A model generated the notes under the pieces. It saw only the letters and a program-made list of their open reading frames with translations, ran no database searches and was not told where the DNA came from. 18,871 nt of DNA from Leptospiraceae bacterium UBA2033 (lineage in GTDB: Bacteria > Spirochaetota > Leptospiria > Leptospirales > Leptospiraceae), in contig DDBL01000072.1 in NCBI GenBank assembly GCA_002333425.1, forward strand, positions 17,235 to 36,105, read 5' to 3'. Below, piece after piece: positions 1-7,151 of the stretch (position 1 is the first letter of the stretch; each line of letters opens with the position of its first letter). The position numbers and the translations under genes were made by a program.

Positions 1-235
1 CTCGCGCCTTATAGCGATTTAACCCTTGTGTTCTATGAATGGAACATTTTACTTCAATTCCCGAAGGTTTGTGTTTTAAGTGAACAGCAGTAGAAACTTT
101 GTTTACGTTCTGTCCCCCTTTTCCGCCGGAGCGTGTGAAGGATTCTTCTAAATCGGATTCTTTGATTTGCAATTTTGCCATTCTAGCGGCTAATTGAGTT
201 TGTTTTTCAGGGGAGACAGGAAAAGAAATCGCCAT
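1..235 (-). CDS. GGQ-domain peptide chain release factor-like protein (3' end outside window)
   Basis: The visible 78 residues form the start of a class I release-factor catalytic domain. The motif SGGKGGQNVNK puts the GGQ tripeptide at residues 40-42; in this family it enters the ribosomal peptidyl-transferase centre and promotes peptidyl-tRNA hydrolysis. It is followed by the usual VHLKH and SIHRTQGLNR segments. Only about 40 residues precede GGQ, so there is no room for the stop-codon recognition domains of RF1/RF2. This suggests a stand-alone rescue-type protein (ArfB/YaeJ-like or the related short release-factor family). Which subfamily depends on the C-terminal tail, which is outside the window. 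The ATG lies one base after the stop of the upstream thioesterase gene, suggesting co-transcription and translational coupling. Confidence 0.85.
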   Translation of the reverse strand, partial: MAISFPVSPEKQTQLAARMAKLQIKESDLEESFTRSGGKGGQNVNKVSTAVHLKHKPSGIEVKCSIHRTQGLNRYKAR

Positions 236-236
236 A

Positions 237-635
237 TCAGTTTCCTAACATTTCAAAATACGGAAATGGTTTTCCGCCAGCGTCGAGGCAAACGAATGTT
301 ACCTTGCAGTTGATTACTTCGTGTCTGTCTCTAGATTTGCTGTTGATCGAAATCGAAGTTGTCCGAATGGTTAACGACGATTTGCCTGTCCTTTCGATGG
401 CGGCATAAATCTGAATGATGTCTCCGTTTCTACCTGGATATTTAAAATTAATATCATCCATGTGAACGGTTACAATATTTGTATAAGCAATCTTTTCCAT
501 TGCGTATAACGCTGCTGCTTCATCTATCCAAGCAAGCATAATTCCGCCGAATAAATTTCCGTGTGCGTTTAGTTCTTTGGACATCACAATATGCTGTGTG
601 ACTAAGTCCATTCCTGTTAAATTCGGTTCGCTCAT
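237..635 (-). CDS. YciA-type acyl-CoA thioesterase (hotdog fold)
   Basis: This is a single-hotdog acyl-CoA thioesterase that would hydrolyse acyl-CoA to free acid and CoA in the cytoplasm. The conserved segment NAHGNLFGGIMLAWIDEAA carries the catalytic Asp (about residue 38 from the chosen start) and the GNLFGG turn of the YciA/ACOT group. It is followed by VTVHMDDINFKYP and the RTGKSS strand, both typical of the family. The length of 132 residues is normal. I chose the ATG at 635. The frame stays open to a GTG at 656, but the seven extra residues are encoded by a dispersed repeat that ends at the gene start, so they are unlikely to be real. The gene sits between nth and the release-factor gene on the same strand. 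The natural substrate cannot be told from sequence. Confidence 0.85.
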   Translation of the reverse strand: MSEPNLTGMDLVTQHIVMSKELNAHGNLFGGIMLAWIDEAAALYAMEKIAYTNIVTVHMDDINFKYPGRNGDIIQIYAAIERTGKSSLTIRTTSISINSKSRDRHEVINCKVTFVCLDAGGKPFPYFEMLGN

Positions 636-640
636 GGTTG

Positions 641-675
641 TTTGCCACTGAGACACAGAGGCACAGAGATTTTTT
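641..675. repeat. Dispersed CACAGAG-type repeat, single arm
   Basis: A copy of a short dispersed repeat with the core gccactgagacacagaggc and a following cacagag. Related copies occur inside the 1407-1626 element (about 1537-1564, opposite orientation) and as both arms of the 11723-11880 element. It directly abuts the start of the thioesterase gene. Confidence 0.7.
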
Positions 676-727
676 GTTTGTGTGTTAAATCAAAATCAGA
701 TAATAAATTCATAAATATATTCATGTC

Positions 728-1375
728 CTATTTTATCTTTGAAGAAGGGCAGATGTCGTTTAAGGGACAGCCTTCGCATTCAGTTTTATGAGCCTTGCAA
801 AACTTTCTACCTAAAAATATTAAATACAAAGAAAAATCCATCCAGTATTTTGGGTCTATTTTTTTCATTAAATCTTTTTCGATTTTCACTGGGTCTTTGG
901 ATTTGGTAAGCTTTAATACATTCGAAATTCGTTTGACGTGGGTATCGACTACAATTCCTTCTGAGATTTTGTGGATTTCATTTAGAATAACGTTGGCAGT
1001 TTTTCTCCCTACACCTGGAAGTTTGGTTAGCTCTTCAATGGTTTTTGGAAGTTTGGAATTGTATTCGGTTAAAAGTAAGTTGGCAAATCCTTTGATCGAC
1101 TTAGCTTTATTTTTGTAAAATCCGGTTGAGAAAATAAGTTTTTCAATTTCAGAAAGTTCTGCGTTTGCAAATTCTTCTAGGCTTGTGAAAGTTTTAAATA
1201 GAATAGGGGTAACAGTATTTACCCGCTCGTCTGTGCATTGAGCTGATAAAATGACTGCAATACAAAGTTCATAGTCTTTTGTATAAGTAAGAGGGCACGA
1301 AACTTCTCCGAAATATTTTTTGAGTCGTTTGTTTACTTCGTTAGTAAATGGGAGATTTTTTGAAGAGTACGTCAA
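728..1375 (-). CDS. nth: Endonuclease III (DNA glycosylase/AP lyase)
   Basis: Base-excision repair enzyme that removes oxidised pyrimidines and cleaves the abasic site by beta-elimination. The helix-hairpin-helix LPGVGRKTANV holds the catalytic Lys at residue 125, and VVDTHVKR holds the catalytic Asp at residue 144. The C-terminus has the four cysteines of the [4Fe-4S] cluster at residues 193, 200, 203 and 209, with the exact C-X6-C-X2-C-X5-C spacing of Nth. The length of 215 residues is standard. The start is a TTG at 1375: no ATG or GTG lies upstream in frame before a stop, and the protein core begins soon after. It follows rpmB on the same strand, separated by an inverted-repeat element, and precedes the thioesterase gene. 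Confidence 0.95.
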   Translation of the reverse strand: MTYSSKNLPFTNEVNKRLKKYFGEVSCPLTYTKDYELCIAVILSAQCTDERVNTVTPILFKTFTSLEEFANAELSEIEKLIFSTGFYKNKAKSIKGFANLLLTEYNSKLPKTIEELTKLPGVGRKTANVILNEIHKISEGIVVDTHVKRISNVLKLTKSKDPVKIEKDLMKKIDPKYWMDFSLYLIFLGRKFCKAHKTECEGCPLNDICPSSKIK

Positions 1376-1406
1376 GATTGAAATAAGTATATGCTTATTA
1401 TCTCGA

Positions 1407-1626
1407 ACCTAACCCCGCATCTTCAGTAATCATTGAATACTAACATGTAGGGGGTTGTGTAAAAGCATAAATTTTTGAGCTTTATGTCATAACCCTTAGC
1501 GAATGACATTGAGTTTAATACCTAGAAACCGCATTTCTCTGTGACTCTGTGTCTCCGTGGCAATGCTTTTACACAAACCCAATTCTCTGTAAGCGTTGGG
1601 CAAGTAGAATAAGATTGGGGTTAGGT
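1407..1626. repeat. 220-bp nested inverted-repeat element between rpmB and nth
   Basis: The outer ends are the perfect inverted pair acctaacccc (1407-1416) and ggggttaggt (1617-1626). About 40 bp further in lies a second inverted pair with matching 14-base core ttgtgtaaaagcat (left) and its complement (right, about 1563-1577). The two arms align over about 62-64 bp with mismatches between the conserved blocks. The interior includes one copy of the dispersed repeat, ctctgtgactctgtgtctcc onward at 1537. The structure resembles a MITE-like non-autonomous element or a large hairpin; no transposase is present. Because it fills the gap after the rpmB stop, it could also end the rpmB transcript. Confidence 0.65.
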
Positions 1627-1629
1627 AAA

Positions 1630-1923
1630 TTAAGCTGCTGTTTTAGCTTTAGGTGCAATCTTCTTTGAGCCAACATATTTCTTAGGAGCTAATGCTGCTA
1701 AAGAACCACCGTTGTCTTTGATTGCGGATTTGAGTCCTTTTTTGCGAAGAGTTCTAAGTGCACGAGTAGAAATTTTGACAGAAACCCAACGGTTTTCATC
1801 TTCTAAGAAGATGCTTTTTTTAACGATATTTACTTTCCAGACTCTTCTGGTTTTTTTATGAGAGTGAGATACAGCATTTCCATAAGCTGTTCCTCTTCCT
1901 GTTACAACACATTTTCTAGCCAT
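1630..1923 (-). CDS. rpmB: 50S ribosomal protein L28
   Basis: Structural protein of the large ribosomal subunit. The N-terminus MARKCVVTGRGTAYGNAVSH and the following HKKTRRVWKVN are the hallmark of L28, and the VSVKISTRALRTLRKKGL block matches the C-terminal part of the family. At 97 residues it is in the longer L28 group, with a lysine/alanine-rich tail. Only one cysteine is seen in the first motif, so it is not an obvious zinc-binding (four-Cys) version. The ATG at 1923 has an AAAAAGG ribosome-binding site 7-8 bases upstream. It is transcribed divergently from the T2SS operon and is the first gene of the leftward cluster. Confidence 0.96.
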   Translation of the reverse strand: MARKCVVTGRGTAYGNAVSHSHKKTRRVWKVNIVKKSIFLEDENRWVSVKISTRALRTLRKKGLKSAIKDNGGSLAALAPKKYVGSKKIAPKAKTAA

Positions 1924-1941
1924 ATTATTACCTTTTTGAAC

Positions 1942-1969
1942 ATTCTTTTTAGATAGCTTTCAGAGTCAA
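1942..1969 (-). promoter_or_regulatory. Candidate sigma70-like promoter for rpmB
   Basis: On the minus strand TTGACT (1969-1964) is followed after 16 bases by AAGAAT (1947-1942). The -35 box is strong and the -10 box matches consensus at four of six positions. The implied transcript would start only about a dozen bases before the ATG, which is short, so this is tentative. Confidence 0.3.
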
Positions 1970-2088
1970 GTGGAAAGTCTCATTTAAGATGAAATACATA
2001 TAAATTGAATATTTTTTGATTAGGAAAAAAGGCTTCCATTCCATCTCATAGTAATCACGAAAATCATTTGAATCATAGGAAATTTAAG

Positions 2089-2127
2089 AAAAAAAGATTG
2101 GGGTTTAGCTTTGAACCGAACCCCAAT
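2089..2127 (-). terminator. Rho-independent terminator-like hairpin, minus strand
   Basis: Read on the minus strand, a perfect 9-bp stem (ATTGGGGTT / AACCCCAAT, loop of 13) is followed by C and seven T residues. This is a standard intrinsic terminator layout. No gene on the minus strand lies to its right within the intergenic region, so it would either stop stray leftward transcription before rpmB or act as an attenuator in a long rpmB leader. On the plus strand the hairpin lacks a T run. Confidence 0.55.
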
Positions 2128-2267
2128 TTCAGATAAACAAGAGGATTTATTAAAATTGAAAAAAAGTTTTAATAATGATTACATTAATGCAAGGTTTGTG
2201 CCAAAATTAAAAAGATTGCCACAAATGTGCTGGGAGATATAACCTTTCTAACAAATAAAGAAAAACT

Positions 2268-2664
2268 GATTACCACCGATGGACACCGAGAGCACCGATA
2301 AAAGATACGATACCCTCTTTTGTTTAAATAATGTTAATTTGTAGGCATGTTGCCTTTCACATGTACATTTTCCGGGTCGGTTGTTTAATACTGTCATCTC
2401 GAACTGCTTTCACACTGCGCTCAATGTTGTCAAGGTAAGAGGTCTGCTCAAAGATTACCATCTATTGGCGCGTTTGCGACAATGGATATTGGGTGGAAGA
2501 CGCCGATAAAAAGAACGATAAAAGATACGATGGTTTTTATTTTTGGTTTTGGAATTGAATAATAGGGCACTAAACGATGCACGTTATGAAATATAGAAGA
2601 ATTATAATAAATCAAATTAATATCGTTTCGCTATCGGTGTCCTCGGTGTTTATCGGTGGTAATC
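2268..2664. repeat. Repeat cluster bounded by inverted 43-44-bp copies
   Basis: The left copy at 2268-2311 starts gattaccaccgat and contains two further caccga units. The right copy at 2622-2664 is its inverted counterpart with a few mismatches. Between them, the 16-base string cgataaaagatacgat of the left copy recurs exactly at 2516-2531 (first at 2296-2311). The unit is a short-period CACCGA(T/G) repeat. No open reading frame is carried. It may be a non-autonomous mobile element or several independent insertions of one repeat family. Confidence 0.65.
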
Positions 2665-2713
2665 TTAAAATATTTTCTTAAATGAGTTTCTACAGATAAC
2701 GCTTATTTGCCGG

Positions 2714-2743
2714 TTGAAAATGGAATTGTTTGGAATTTATTAA
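2714..2743 (+). promoter_or_regulatory. Candidate promoter of the T2SS operon
   Basis: TTGAAA (2714-2719) and TATTAA (2738-2743) are separated by 18 bases and lie about 40 bases before the gspC ATG. This is the best sigma70-like pair close to the gene, but the composition is AT-rich and chance matches are likely. Confidence 0.35.
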
Positions 2744-2784
2744 AAAGTGGATGACAGTTTGTTATTTGAAATTAAATTATCGTT

Positions 2785-3711
2785 ATGAATTCGATTCTAT
2801 TAAGGCTTCAGAAGAATAGCTTTTATCTACTTATTCCAGTAGTTTTATTCTTTGCGTATTCATTTGCTTATTTAATTCGTTCGATCTTAGTAGTTATTTT
2901 CAACCCTACTCAAAAAGTAGCGGTTCAATCTGTACGCCAGACTGGTCGACAGACTCAATCAGAAATCCCCAAGGGAGTGAACATCTACGAAGACATGGTG
3001 GAGGGCAATCTGATTCGAGGACGAAAGGTTGTCGACCTTCCAGTTGATCCAAATGCTGCTGCTGGTGCTCCCGCTCCTACACTTACCGAAGAAGTTCCAG
3101 GTGCAGAAGAAACTCTTGTTACGGGAACATTGAGTGGTCATTCTTCCTTTGCGCGTGCTACGTTTAAAGAGAAGGACAAAGAAGAAGCAGACGAGTTTCG
3201 TATTGGAGAAAAAATCTCCGGTTACAAGTTAAAGACCATAGCAGATCATTATGTGGTTATTGCAAAAAATGGACTTAACCTAAGAGTTGACATTGGTCAG
3301 ACTATCAAAGAAGCAAAAGTGGTTTATGAAGAAATGATGAAAACTACTAATAAACCTATTCCGGAAAAAGACATGGTAGCTGCAGAACGAAAGTCAATTC
3401 CCATTTCTAGAACAGATTTTGAAAAGTATCTAAAAAATCCTGCCGACTTATATAAAGATGCAAGGTTTGGTCCTAACCTAGTTAATGGAAAAATTGACGG
3501 ATACAAAATTTACCAAGTAGCAGCTACGCATATTTTTTACCACCTTGGAGCAAGGGGCGGTGACATTGTAAAACGAGTAAATGGAATGCCTTTAAACGAT
3601 ACTGAGAAAATGTTGGAAATCTGGGCGGCAATTAAAAATTCGCAAAAAGTTACAGTTGACTTGGAACGAAAAGAAAAGATTATCACCTATGATTTCCTAA
3701 TTCGAAATTAA
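2785..3711 (+). CDS. gspC: T2SS inner-membrane linker protein GspC
   Basis: GspC connects the inner-membrane platform to the secretin and takes part in substrate recruitment. The 308-residue protein has a short cytoplasmic N-terminus, one membrane segment (about residues 12-37), and a Pro/Ala-rich linker. A homology-region domain follows at about 112-175, containing LSGHSSFARA and a YVVIAKNGLNLRVDIG strand pair. A C-terminal PDZ-like domain (about 234-308) contains GYKIYQV, GARGGDIVKRVNG and the final beta strands. This HR-plus-PDZ layout is that of classical GspC. It is the first gene of the operon, 24 bp before gspD. No clear Shine-Dalgarno precedes the ATG. Sequence conservation is modest, so position in the operon adds weight to the call. 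Confidence 0.85.
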   Translation: MNSILLRLQKNSFYLLIPVVLFFAYSFAYLIRSILVVIFNPTQKVAVQSVRQTGRQTQSEIPKGVNIYEDMVEGNLIRGRKVVDLPVDPNAAAGAPAPTLTEEVPGAEETLVTGTLSGHSSFARATFKEKDKEEADEFRIGEKISGYKLKTIADHYVVIAKNGLNLRVDIGQTIKEAKVVYEEMMKTTNKPIPEKDMVAAERKSIPISRTDFEKYLKNPADLYKDARFGPNLVNGKIDGYKIYQVAATHIFYHLGARGGDIVKRVNGMPLNDTEKMLEIWAAIKNSQKVTVDLERKEKIITYDFLIRN

Positions 3712-3735
3712 AAAAATAAAATTAAGTTTAGCTAG

Positions 3736-5469
3736 ATGACAAACAAACAAATAACCCTATTTCTATCCCTATTTCTATTCTTATCTAATTCCTTTCTATT
3801 TTCACAGGCGACAGAAGCACCAGCCAAAGAAACAGATGAAGACAAAAAACACAACGACAACGCAGGAAAAGTCAGTAACGGAAAATTTACCGCAGACTGG
3901 CGAAACGCTGAACTCAAAGACTTTCTAAAAGGAATGAGTGGAATTGTTAAAAAAAATATCCTCGTAGACGATTCTGTTAAAGGGCGCAAAATCACTATTA
4001 TCTCCCAAAAGAAAGTAGAAGTTAAAGATGCGTTTTCCTTTATGAAATCAGTTTTGGAGTCACAAGGGTTTGGTCTTGTGGAAGAAAGAGATATTATCAA
4101 AGTAGTTCGAATCAAAGATGCCCTTGCAAAATCTAGCATTGTGCGAATTGGTCGAGATCCAATTTCAGAAGACGAACTCAAATCAAATAAAATCATCACA
4201 CAAGTTGTTCCGATCTTCCAAGCAAATGCAGGGGAACTTGAACCACTTTTAAAAAGAGTGACGTCTCCCGATACTGATATTATCGTCTATCGTTTGACGA
4301 ATACTCTTGTGTTATCCGGATCTTCTGGTGACATTAGTAAACTTCTCAAGTTGATTGAAAAACTAGACCAACGAAATGATGGACCAGGAGCGATTGCCTC
4401 TGCAGGGGATATTCACATTTATACTCTCGAATACAATGAAGCGGAAAAGTTAGCGGCGGTTTTGACTAAGTTAGATAATCCAGTTGTGGAACAAAGAGTA
4501 GTTGATCCAACAAAACCAGCACAGACTACGAAGGGTGAAAAAATCAAAGCAGTTGCTCATAAAGATTCTAACGCCGTGATTGTTACTGCTACCAAAGAAG
4601 AATGGAATGAAATCCAAAGAATTGTAAAAATCCTAGATTTACCTAGAAAACAAATTCTTTTAGAAGTCCTGATCGTAGAATTAACTTCTAACGACTTAAA
4701 TGACTTTGGTATCGACTGGAGATTTAGACAAGATGCGTTTGGACAGTTTAACTCAGGACTCGGTGCACAAAGTGGGATTTTAAGTAAAGATGGAAAACTA
4801 AATCCAAACACGAATACACTGACTGGATTTTCACTCGGATTTTTAAAACCAGGAAGACCTCAGATCATTGGGATTTTAAATGCAAATGCTACGAATGAAA
4901 ATTTCAACGTGTTATCCGCTCCGCAAATTTTGACAGTGGATAACCAAGAAGCAGAGATCAACGTAGGACAAGACGTTCCCGTTAGAACTCAGAGTAGAAA
5001 TGCGGGTGGTGGCGGATCACAGGCAGTAACCGTTGACAACTTTGAATACCGACCAACAGGGATTAAACTCAAATTCACTCCTCATATAAACAAAAATGAC
5101 AAAATCACATTGGAACTTTACCAAGAAGTAAAAAACATAGCCGGTCTTCCTGAACAAGGCGGAAATCCGATTTTCAATAAACGAGATATTAAAACCACAA
5201 TTACTGTGGATAATACACAAACGATTGTAATTGGAGGTTTGATTTCCAATGACAAACAAAAACGTCTGACTAAAATTCCAGTGCTTGGAGACATTCCAAT
5301 TCTCGGAAACTTTTTTCGACGTGTGACATCTAAAATCAATAGAACAAACTTGATGGTATTTTTAACTCCGCATATTTTGGACAATCGAGCTAAGTCCGAT
5401 CGTATGACGATTGAGAAACGTATGGAACAAGAAAAAACCGAAGAGGAACGAGAAAAGAAATTACGATGA
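3736..5469 (+). CDS. gspD: T2SS outer-membrane secretin GspD
   Basis: Forms the multimeric outer-membrane channel through which folded substrates leave the periplasm. A signal peptide (about residues 1-25, hydrophobic core LFLSLFLFLSNSFLFSQA) is followed by an N0 domain (about 49-120). Two N1/N2-type ring domains follow, beginning near IITQVVPIFQANAGELEPLL and IHIYTLEYNEAEKLAAVL. The secretin domain (about 310-560) contains VPVRTQ, YRPTGIKLKFTPHI, TIVIGGLI, VLGDIPILGNFF and NLMVFLTPHIL. At 577 residues it is shorter than enterobacterial GspD (about 650), consistent with one N domain fewer. The C-terminal tail is charged (Glu/Lys/Arg). Its stop overlaps the gspE start by 4 bp (ATGA), indicating coupling. 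Confidence 0.97.
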   Translation: MTNKQITLFLSLFLFLSNSFLFSQATEAPAKETDEDKKHNDNAGKVSNGKFTADWRNAELKDFLKGMSGIVKKNILVDDSVKGRKITIISQKKVEVKDAFSFMKSVLESQGFGLVEERDIIKVVRIKDALAKSSIVRIGRDPISEDELKSNKIITQVVPIFQANAGELEPLLKRVTSPDTDIIVYRLTNTLVLSGSSGDISKLLKLIEKLDQRNDGPGAIASAGDIHIYTLEYNEAEKLAAVLTKLDNPVVEQRVVDPTKPAQTTKGEKIKAVAHKDSNAVIVTATKEEWNEIQRIVKILDLPRKQILLEVLIVELTSNDLNDFGIDWRFRQDAFGQFNSGLGAQSGILSKDGKLNPNTNTLTGFSLGFLKPGRPQIIGILNANATNENFNVLSAPQILTVDNQEAEINVGQDVPVRTQSRNAGGGGSQAVTVDNFEYRPTGIKLKFTPHINKNDKITLELYQEVKNIAGLPEQGGNPIFNKRDIKTTITVDNTQTIVIGGLISNDKQKRLTKIPVLGDIPILGNFFRRVTSKINRTNLMVFLTPHILDNRAKSDRMTIEKRMEQEKTEEEREKKLR

Positions 5470-7142
5470 GAAAAAGCCTTGGAGAAATCTTAGTTGAAGA
5501 CGGAATCATTACCGAGAAGGAATTAAATGAGTCTTTAAAAACTCAGCAGAAAAACCAACTTCCACTCGGACAGATCATTCAAAAAAAAGGGATTGCGGGG
5601 GAAGTCGATGTTATGCGCGCGCTCGCAAAACTTCATAATATCGAATTCATGGAAAAAATTGAATTTTCCGGTTACGAAGAAATTTACCAAGGTATTCCTT
5701 ATAAGCTAATCCAAAAAAGTAAAATTGTTCCCTTTCATTATGCAGACAAAGTTGTAACAATTGCAGTCTGTAATCCTTCCGATCTGCATCCAATGGATGA
5801 AATTAAATTTTTCCTAAAAGGTCAAAGCGTTAAATTTGTATTAACCCCTGAACCGGAAATTGTAAGAATCATTCATACTCATTTTGATAAAACAGCCGCC
5901 GATGCCAAAGATCTGATGGATGAAATGGTCGATGGTGAGTTAAGTGAATTCAGTGATCTAGAGTCTGACGCACTGGACTTAACAAACGAAGCTCCCATTA
6001 TCAAAATGGTGAACGTGATTTTATCACAGGCAGTAACCGAAAGAGCATCAGATATTCACATTGAGTCCTACGAAAAAACAGTTACAGTGCGTTATCGTGT
6101 GGATGGAATTTTACATAAAGTGTTATCTCCTCCCAAGTCTTACCAAGCAGGAATTATTTCTCGTATCAAAATCATGTCCAATCTAAATATTGCGGAGAAT
6201 CGTTTACCACAGGATGGTCGTATCAAATTAAAACTCGCAGGCAAGGACATTGACATTCGAGTTTCTACGATTCCGTGTCAATACGGAGAGCGTGTGGTGA
6301 TGCGACTTCTGAACAAAACTGACCAGAAATATTCTATCAATACGATGGGATTTTCTGGAGAGCTTTTGGAAAAATACAAAAAACTTATCTATCATCCACA
6401 TGGAATCATTTTGGTGACTGGTCCTACTGGATCTGGAAAATCTACTACGCTTTATTCATCGCTTTCTGAATTAAATACTCCTGAGAGAAATATCATCACA
6501 TGCGAAGACCCAGTTGAGTATCAGTTCGATGGGATTTCCCAAATGCAAATGCAAGACAAAATCGGTCTTACCTTTGCGACGGGGCTAAGAGCAATTTTGC
6601 GTCAGGATCCTGATGTGGTGATGGTAGGAGAAGTGCGTGATGAGGAAACTGCTCGTATTGCGATTCAAGCATCTCTTACGGGACACTTAGTGTTTTCGAC
6701 CCTTCACACAAACGATGCCGCAAGTGCCGTGACAAGGCTTAGTGATATGGGAATTGAGTCGTATTTGATTACCTCAACCGTACTTGGATTTGTGGCACAG
6801 CGGTTAGTGCGTGTTAACTGCAAGTCGTGTACTAAACCATATAAACCTCTTGATAAAGAACTAGATTCAGTTGGAATTTCTCGTGAAAGACTTTTGGATG
6901 GTCATCTCAAACGGGGCGAGGGGTGTCCCGCTTGTATGGGAACTGGTTATAAAGGTCGGATGGGGATTTATGAATTACTTGTGATGAACAATGATATTAA
7001 GTCAGTGATTTTAAAAGGTGGGGATGCAACGGCTATTAATGATATTGCGCTTAAAACTGGAATGGTTCCACTTCGTGATTATGGAATTCAAAAAGCTATT
7101 GATGGACTTACAACGCTCGATGAAATTCTGCGGGTTTGTTAG
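5466..7142 (+). CDS. gspE: T2SS assembly ATPase GspE
   Basis: Cytoplasmic hexameric ATPase that powers pseudopilus assembly. The N-terminal domain (LGEILVEDGIITEKEL onward) is the GspE/PilB N1 type, which docks on GspL. The Walker A motif GPTGSGKSTT begins at residue 319, and it is followed by the Asp box (CEDPVEYQ), the Walker B region (RQDPDVVMVGEVRDEETA) and the His box (STLHTNDA). A zinc-binding tetracysteine motif is intact: CKSC at 452-455 and CPAC at 487-490. The 558-residue length is normal. It overlaps gspD by 4 bp, and its stop codon overlaps the ribosome-binding site of gspF. Pilus-retraction (PilT) and type IV pilus (PilB) alternatives are excluded by the surrounding gsp genes. 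Confidence 0.97.
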   Translation: MRKSLGEILVEDGIITEKELNESLKTQQKNQLPLGQIIQKKGIAGEVDVMRALAKLHNIEFMEKIEFSGYEEIYQGIPYKLIQKSKIVPFHYADKVVTIAVCNPSDLHPMDEIKFFLKGQSVKFVLTPEPEIVRIIHTHFDKTAADAKDLMDEMVDGELSEFSDLESDALDLTNEAPIIKMVNVILSQAVTERASDIHIESYEKTVTVRYRVDGILHKVLSPPKSYQAGIISRIKIMSNLNIAENRLPQDGRIKLKLAGKDIDIRVSTIPCQYGERVVMRLLNKTDQKYSINTMGFSGELLEKYKKLIYHPHGIILVTGPTGSGKSTTLYSSLSELNTPERNIITCEDPVEYQFDGISQMQMQDKIGLTFATGLRAILRQDPDVVMVGEVRDEETARIAIQASLTGHLVFSTLHTNDAASAVTRLSDMGIESYLITSTVLGFVAQRLVRVNCKSCTKPYKPLDKELDSVGISRERLLDGHLKRGEGCPACMGTGYKGRMGIYELLVMNNDIKSVILKGGDATAINDIALKTGMVPLRDYGIQKAIDGLTTLDEILRVC

Positions 7143-7145
7143 GAG
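7141..7145 (+). promoter_or_regulatory. Ribosome-binding site that fixes the gspF GTG start
   Basis: AGGAG overlaps the gspE stop codon (TAG, 7140-7142) and sits six bases before the GTG at 7152. The fit supports GTG as the real gspF start and implies that gspE termination and gspF initiation are coupled. Confidence 0.75.
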
Positions 7146-7151
7146 TTAGCC

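Larger units (their letters stand above)
1924..2784. other. Long intergenic region without a gene
   Basis: This is the divergent region between rpmB and gspC. No open frame in it shows recognisable protein features. It holds a minus-strand terminator-like hairpin (2089-2127), a cluster of degenerate repeats bounded by inverted copies (2268-2664), and the candidate gspC promoter (2714-2743). A stretch near 2393-2455 beginning gtcatctcgaac looks like a further decayed dispersed repeat, but I could not pair it with another copy in this window. Confidence 0.7.

Noticed and set aside
795..1118. 107-codon plus-strand frame over nth
   Set aside because: It is antisense to a clear endonuclease III with all catalytic and cluster residues.
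2268..2664. CRISPR array
   Set aside because: The repeated units are unequal in spacing, partly inverted and degenerate, with no regular spacers and no cas genes nearby.
3732..4199. 155-codon minus-strand frame over the start of gspD
   Set aside because: The residues are Ser/Leu/Arg-rich with no motif, and it lies opposite the conserved N0 domain.
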